DNA of 64,000 nt from Janthinobacterium aquaticum (GTDB lineage: Bacteria; Pseudomonadota; Gammaproteobacteria; Burkholderiales; Burkholderiaceae_D), in assembly GCF_009208565.1 (NCBI RefSeq), contig NZ_WFLK01000012.1, positions 1 through 64,000 on the forward strand, written 5' to 3'. Positions 59,581 through 64,000 of the stretch are shown piece by piece. Numbering within the stretch: the stretch's first letter is position 1; every line of letters begins with the position of its first letter. The notes beneath the pieces were generated by a model. That model did not search any database. It was not told the origin of the DNA and saw only the letters and a program-made list of their open reading frames with translations. The position numbers and the translations under genes were made by a program.

Positions 59581-60276
59581 TTACAGTGGCCGGGTGCAGG
59601 CCATCAGGTAATTGACGCTGGTATCGTTGTTGAGCGAATAGATTTTGGTCAAGGGATTGTAGCCCATGCCGCGCATGCTGTTGACGTCCAGGCCGGCGCT
59701 GCGCGCAAATTGCGACAGTTCGGCCGGGGTCAGGAATTTGTCGTAGTCATGCGTGCCCTTGGGCAGCAGGCGCAGGATGTATTCTGCGCCCAGCACCGCG
59801 AACAGATACGATTTCGGGTTGCGGTTCAGGGTCGACATGAAGACATGGCCGCCTGGTTTCACCAGCGTGGCGCATGCCTGCACGATGGCGCCCGGATCAG
59901 GCACGTGTTCGAGCATTTCCATGCAGGTCACCACATCGTACTGGCCCGGTTCTTCTGCAGCCATGGCTTCGGCGGCGATCAGCTTGTAGCGCATCGACAC
60001 GCCCGACTCCAGGCTGTGCAGGTCGGCTACTTTCAGGGCTTTTTCGGATAGGTCGATACCGGTCACGTCGGCACCCTTGCGGGCCATCGATTCGGCCAGG
60101 ATGCCGCCGCCGCAGCCGATGTCGATCACGCGCTTGCCGGCCAGCGGCACCTTGGCGTTGATCCATTCGAGGCGCAGGGGATTGATTTCGTGCAGTGGAC
60201 GAAACTCGGAAGTGGGGTCCCACCAGCGGTGGGCCAGCTCACTGAATTTTTGGATTTCTAGAGGGTCGGCGTTCAT
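59581..60276 (-). CDS. ubiG: Ubiquinone biosynthesis O-methyltransferase UbiG
   Basis: The 231-residue protein begins [20 protein letters not shown], the UbiG hallmark, and has the SAM motif [16 protein letters not shown]. It performs both O-methylation steps of ubiquinone synthesis at the membrane. ATG 60276 is used as it is where UbiG proteins start; the frame extends a further 26 codons upstream without a ribosome site. gph follows. Confidence 0.95.
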   Translation of the reverse strand: MNADPLEIQKFSELAHRWWDPTSEFRPLHEINPLRLEWINAKVPLAGKRVIDIGCGGGILAESMARKGADVTGIDLSEKALKVADLHSLESGVSMRYKLIAAEAMAAEEPGQYDVVTCMEMLEHVPDPGAIVQACATLVKPGGHVFMSTLNRNPKSYLFAVLGAEYILRLLPKGTHDYDKFLTPAELSQFARSAGLDVNSMRGMGYNPLTKIYSLNNDTSVNYLMACTRPL

Positions 60277-60321
60277 AGGTCGAATAATAGCGGCAAATGG
60301 GAAAGCGGGCAGCCACGGACG

Positions 60322-60351
60322 AAAAAAAACCCCGCCGTAGCGGGGTTTTTT
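60322..60351. terminator. Bidirectional rho-independent terminator after ompA
   Basis: A-run, CCCCGC-CGTA-GCGGGG stem and T-run; 50 bp downstream of the ompA stop on the minus strand. Confidence 0.9.
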
Positions 60352-60399
60352 CATGCCGGCCTTGATCTGCGCAAGGCAGTCAAGGTCGCAGCATCGGGA

Positions 60400-61113
60400 T
60401 TACTTGTTGCGGGTACCAACAACTTCGATTTCCACGCGACGGTTTTTCGCACGGCCTTCGGCAGTTTTGTTGTCAGCAACTGGCTGTTTCTTGCCTTTGC
60501 CTTCGGTGTACACGCGGTTGCTTTCAACGCCTTTGCCAACCAGGTAGGCTTTGACAGCGTCAGCACGACGTACCGACAGCTTCTGGTTGTAAGCATCGGT
60601 GCCGACCGAGTCGGTGTGACCAACGGCGATGATGACTTCCAGGTTGATGTTGCCCAGTTGCGAGGTCAGTTGATCCAGTTTGGCTTTGCCTTCTGGTTTC
60701 AGGGTCGATTTGTCGAAGTCGAAGAAGGCATCAGCAGCGAAGCTGACTTTTTCCGACGTTGGTGCTGGCACTGGTACTGGCACTGGGGCCGGTGCTGGTG
60801 CTGGAGCTGGAGCCACTGGTGGCGGCGGAGGTGCTACGCACTTGCCGTCTTGCAGGGTTTCTGGCTCTACGCACAGTGGCACGTCGCAACCTGGCACTGC
60901 GTCAGCAGGTGTCCAGTAGCCGGTACGCCAGCACAGACCGAATGGGTCACGCACGATGACGCCGCGGGCATCTTGCACGTAGGCGCTTTTTGGCGTCGGT
61001 GCTTTGATGTCGGTGGTAACTGGCGCGAACGGTGGCGAGGTTAGGGTTTGAGCCGAAGCCGAGCCAGCGATCACTGCCGAAGCAGCGAAAAACAGCGTTA
61101 CAAATTTATTCAT
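60400..61113 (-). CDS. ompA: OmpA-family peptidoglycan-associated outer-membrane protein
   Basis: The 237-residue protein has a signal peptide (MNKFVTLFFAASAVIAGSAS), then a short Cys-containing segment (FGLCWRTGYWTPADAVPGCD, LCVEPETL), a Pro-Ala/Pro-Val-rich linker (residues ~95-115) and a C-terminal OmpA domain with FDFDKSTLKPEGKAKLDQL, VGHTDSVGTDAYNQKLSVRR and NRRVEIEVVG that binds peptidoglycan. It has no large beta-barrel, as in the Bordetella/Burkholderia OmpA type. A strongly expressed gene: AAGGA site and extended -10 box. Confidence 0.93.
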   Translation of the reverse strand: MNKFVTLFFAASAVIAGSASAQTLTSPPFAPVTTDIKAPTPKSAYVQDARGVIVRDPFGLCWRTGYWTPADAVPGCDVPLCVEPETLQDGKCVAPPPPPVAPAPAPAPAPVPVPVPAPTSEKVSFAADAFFDFDKSTLKPEGKAKLDQLTSQLGNINLEVIIAVGHTDSVGTDAYNQKLSVRRADAVKAYLVGKGVESNRVYTEGKGKKQPVADNKTAEGRAKNRRVEIEVVGTRNK

Positions 61114-61179
61114 TCTTTTTTCCTTTCGGGGGTGATATCTGCAAATACGACGCGGCGCGACTAAGTGCTGCGTGCCGAG

Positions 61180-61185
61180 ATTTTA
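61180..61185 (-). promoter_or_regulatory. Extended -10 box for ompA
   Basis: On the minus strand the sequence reads TGATAAAAT, i.e. TG-N-TAAAAT, 67 bp upstream of the ATG. No good -35 box is visible, consistent with an extended -10 promoter. Confidence 0.5.
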
Positions 61186-61519
61186 TCATGTCGACCATTT
61201 GCGCTTGTTTACGATTGCGAAACTAGCAATTGACTTCTCGTTCATTTTGCCACACGGCTCAGGGGCGCACGATCGTGGGCAAATCAAAGCTTTGGCGATT
61301 TTAGACGCTACGTTGTTTATACGCAACGGAAATGCCCGATTATGACGCGCCTGTGACATCTTGTTACGTTTTGTGCCTGTTTTGTGGGCAGATGCCTTGA
61401 ATCAATGTTGTCAATATGCACTATTCTCATGCGTTCAAATAGTTTTGACGCACTACACCAGTGCAAAGTCTTGCCATGGCCAGCAGGAATGACAATTCTC
61501 GCTGACAGGCCAAATTGTA

Positions 61520-61546
61520 CTGACAACATGGCGCGCATGCTAAAAT
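61520..61546 (+). promoter_or_regulatory. Candidate promoter for gyrA
   Basis: CTGACA (61520-61525), 15-bp spacer, TAAAAT (61541-61546) preceded by TG as an extended -10 (TGCTAAAAT). It lies about 206 bp upstream of gyrA. The remaining 640-bp gap 61114-61751 holds no gene I can support. Confidence 0.5.
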
Positions 61547-61751
61547 CGTGCGCTTGACTGTCAGGAGTTCCTCGCAAAAAGTGCACGATGGGGCCGCAGG
61601 CCGGGTAGCAGCCATTTCGCCCTTGACTTTGTCACCGTTTTGCACATTTTGTCAGGCGCTCCACGACGACAGCCGCCTAGGATATGCAGTATTGCGTCAT
61701 ACATTGCGTAGCAGATAAGTTAACCACAGCCTGAGATCAGTCGAACCGCCA

Positions 61752-64000
61752 ATGGATCAATTCGCAAAAGAAACAATCCCCATTTCCCTCGAAGAAGAGA
61801 TGCGCAAGAGCTACCTCGATTACGCCATGAGCGTGATTGTCGGTCGCGCCTTGCCGGACGCGCGCGATGGCTTGAAGCCAGTACACCGCCGCGTGCTGTT
61901 CGCGATGCATGAAATGAACAACGTATGGAATCGTCCATACGTCAAATGCGCCCGCGTGGTCGGTGAAACCATGGGTAAGTACCATCCCCATGGCGATGCA
62001 TCGATCTACGACACCCTGGTGCGCATGGCACAGGATTTTTCGCTGCGCTATACATTGGTCGATGGCCAGGGCAACTTCGGCTCCGTCGACGGCGACGCCG
62101 CTGCGGCCATGCGTTACACCGAGTGCCGCCTGGACAAGATCGCCGGCGAGCTGCTGGCCGATATCGACAAGGAAACCGTCGACTTCGTACCGAACTACGA
62201 CGGCAAGGAAAAAGAGCCGTCGGTGCTGCCAACGCGCATCCCCAACCTGCTGATCAACGGCTCGTCGGGGATTGCGGTCGGCATGGCCACCAATATTCCA
62301 CCGCATAACATCACCGAAGTGATCGACGGCGCGCTGCACGTGCTGGCCAATCCGGACTGCAGCATCGACGAGCTGATCAGCCTGATCCCGGCACCGGACT
62401 TCCCGACCGGCGGCATTATCTACGGCGTCTCCGGCGTGCGCGATGGTTACCGCACCGGCCGTGGCCGCGTGGTGATGCGCGCCAAGACCCACTTCGAAGA
62501 GTATGGCAAGGACGGTGGCCGTATCGCCATCATCATTGACGAGCTGCCATTCCAGGTCAACAAGAAATCCCTGCTCGAACGCATCGCCGACAACGTGCGT
62601 GACAAGAAGCTCGACGGCATTTCCGATATCCGCGACGAGTCCGACAAATCGGGCATGCGCGTGGTGATCGAACTGAAACGCGGCGAAGTGCCGGAAGTGG
62701 TGCTCAATAATCTGTACAAGCAGACCCAGTTGCAGGACACCTTCGGCATGAACATGGTCGCGCTGGTCGATGGCCAGCCCAAGCTGCTCAACCTCAAGCA
62801 GATGCTGCAGTGCTTCCTGTCGCACCGCCGCGAAGTGGTCACGCGCCGTACCGTGTTTGAACTGCGCAAGGCGCGCGAGCGCGGCCACGTGCTTGAAGGC
62901 CTGGCCGTCGCACTGGCCAATATCGATGACTTTATCGCCATCATCAAGGCAGCACCGACGCCGCCGATCGCCAAGGGCGAACTGATGGCGCGCGCCTGGG
63001 ATTCGTCCGTGGTGCGCGAGATGCTGGCCCGTACCGGCGACGGCAACACCCCGGGCGGCATCGACGCCTACCGTCCGGAAAGCCTGCCCAAGCATTACGG
63101 CATGCAGGCCGACGGCCTGTACAAGCTGTCCGACGACCAGGCGCAGGAAATTTTGCAGATGCGCCTGCAGCGCCTGACTGGCCTGGAGCAGGACAAGATC
63201 GTCAACGAGTACAAGGAAGTGATGGAACATATCGCCGACCTGCTCGATATCCTGGCCAAGCCTGAGCGCGTGACCGTCATCATTACCGATGAAATGACGG
63301 CCGCGAAAAACGAATACGGCGCCGGCAACAAGGACGTGCGCCGCTCGCAGATCGAGCACAACGCCACCGATCTCGAAACGGAAGACCTGATTACGCCGCA
63401 GGACATGGTGGTAACGCTGTCGCACACCGGCTACATGAAGGCGCAGCCGATTACCGAGTACCGCGCGCAAAAACGCGGTGGCCGCGGCAAGCAGGCGATG
63501 GCCACCAAAGAGGAAGACTGGATCGACCAGCTGTTCATTGCCAACACCCACGATTACATCCTGTGCTTCTCGGATCGTGGCCGCATGTACTGGCTGAAGG
63601 TATGGGAAGTGCCGCAAGGCTCGCGCAATTCGCGCGGCAAGCCGATCGTCAACATGTTCCCGCTGCAGGACAACGAGAAGATCACCGTGATCCTGCCGCT
63701 GTCGGGCGAGAACCGGACCTTCCCGGAAGACCATTATGTGTTCATGTCGACCAGCCTGGGCACGGTCAAGAAAACGCCGCTGAAAGATTTCAGCAATCCA
63801 CGCAAGGCCGGCATTATCGCAGTCGACCTGGACGACGGCGACTTCCTGATCGGCGCAGCGCTGACCGACGGCCAGCACGACGTGATGCTGTTCTCGGACT
63901 CGGGCAAGGCAGTGCGCTTCGACGAGAACGACGTGCGTCCGATGGGCCGCACGGCGCGCGGCGTGCGCGGCATGAACCTGGAAGAAGGCCAGCACGTGAT
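61752..64000 (+). CDS. gyrA: DNA gyrase subunit A, N-terminal part (3' truncated by window)
   Basis: The open frame from 61752 runs off the right edge after ~749 codons without a stop. Residues 1-~490 are the breakage-reunion domain: [51 protein letters not shown] and RYTECR with the catalytic Tyr122. The C-terminal DNA-wrapping domain starts near [20 protein letters not shown], the GyrA box. Gyrase introduces negative supercoils using ATP with GyrB. The quinolone-resistance region has Ala83 and Asp87 in E. coli numbering. A long antisense frame covering this gene is a shadow. Confidence 0.97.
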   Translation, partial: MDQFAKETIPISLEEEMRKSYLDYAMSVIVGRALPDARDGLKPVHRRVLFAMHEMNNVWNRPYVKCARVVGETMGKYHPHGDASIYDTLVRMAQDFSLRYTLVDGQGNFGSVDGDAAAAMRYTECRLDKIAGELLADIDKETVDFVPNYDGKEKEPSVLPTRIPNLLINGSSGIAVGMATNIPPHNITEVIDGALHVLANPDCSIDELISLIPAPDFPTGGIIYGVSGVRDGYRTGRGRVVMRAKTHFEEYGKDGGRIAIIIDELPFQVNKKSLLERIADNVRDKKLDGISDIRDESDKSGMRVVIELKRGEVPEVVLNNLYKQTQLQDTFGMNMVALVDGQPKLLNLKQMLQCFLSHRREVVTRRTVFELRKARERGHVLEGLAVALANIDDFIAIIKAAPTPPIAKGELMARAWDSSVVREMLARTGDGNTPGGIDAYRPESLPKHYGMQADGLYKLSDDQAQEILQMRLQRLTGLEQDKIVNEYKEVMEHIADLLDILAKPERVTVIITDEMTAAKNEYGAGNKDVRRSQIEHNATDLETEDLITPQDMVVTLSHTGYMKAQPITEYRAQKRGGRGKQAMATKEEDWIDQLFIANTHDYILCFSDRGRMYWLKVWEVPQGSRNSRGKPIVNMFPLQDNEKITVILPLSGENRTFPEDHYVFMSTSLGTVKKTPLKDFSNPRKAGIIAVDLDDGDFLIGAALTDGQHDVMLFSDSGKAVRFDENDVRPMGRTARGVRGMNLEEGQHV

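Noticed and set aside
61737-63995. Minus-strand open frame of about 750 codons covering gyrA
   Set aside because: It is the antisense shadow of gyrA, which has all expected motifs on the plus strand. High-GC codon bias keeps the opposite frame open; the product is rich in His, Arg and Gln in a non-protein-like way.

Overview
The window looks like a chromosomal segment of a betaproteobacterium of the Oxalobacteraceae (Janthinobacterium/Duganella/Massilia type). This rests on high GC with strong third-position GC bias, gspA/gspB-like genes, the ubiG-gph and ompA-gyrA neighbourhoods, a CbpA/CbpM pair, a tmRNA encoding the tag ANDNSYALAA, and a dispersed family of GTAGGTCGGATTA...TAATCCGAC palindromes. 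The genus is inference; no database was searched.

Layout. 1-6.5 kb: end of gspA, gspB, mobB, a YjfB-type small protein, a bufferin precursor followed by one fused MNIO-BufC maturase gene, an S4 RNA-binding protein and fumC. 6.6-20 kb: a FimV-like protein, a candidate structured RNA, fliT, an M13 metallopeptidase, a methyltransferase, csbD, a DPP-IV-like S9 peptidase, a MATE pump, two tandem beta/gamma-crystallin proteins sharing a promoter element, and cbpA-cbpM. 19-31 kb: LysR/azoR, an NAD-salvage pair (cysteine hydrolase, pncB), a soluble NarX-like/NarL-like pair plus a Dnr-type regulator, a divergent MFS / HxlR-dadA locus with a clear inverted-repeat operator, and a 200-bp tandem repeat array.

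34-46.5 kb is a long co-directional sugar-acid catabolic operon: Zn-alcohol dehydrogenase, tagaturonate-reductase-like enzyme, GntR regulator with two winged helices, split UxaA-type dehydratase, aldose dehydrogenase, aldonolactonase, mutarotase, SDR, FAH-family hydrolase and a ribose-type ABC importer. The gene set fits oxidative L-fucose degradation to pyruvate and lactate, with extra genes that would also let L-galactose pass through L-galactonate, tagaturonate and altronate.

46.5-52 kb: LysR, a PRISE-type reductase, an SMP-30 lipoprotein and small or membrane proteins. 52-58.3 kb is an AT-richer accessory zone. It holds a signal-less LAS-type zinc peptidase translationally coupled to two paralogous exported proteins (a candidate toxin/immunity set), a cytochrome c, and a set of insertions stacked at the 3' end of the tmRNA gene. 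That stack has four copies of the ssrA terminator flank, an integrase remnant, and an Mrr-type nuclease broken by a stop codon exactly at its catalytic Gln. 58.3-64 kb: ssrA, gph, ubiG, an OmpA-family protein and the start of gyrA, which runs off the window.
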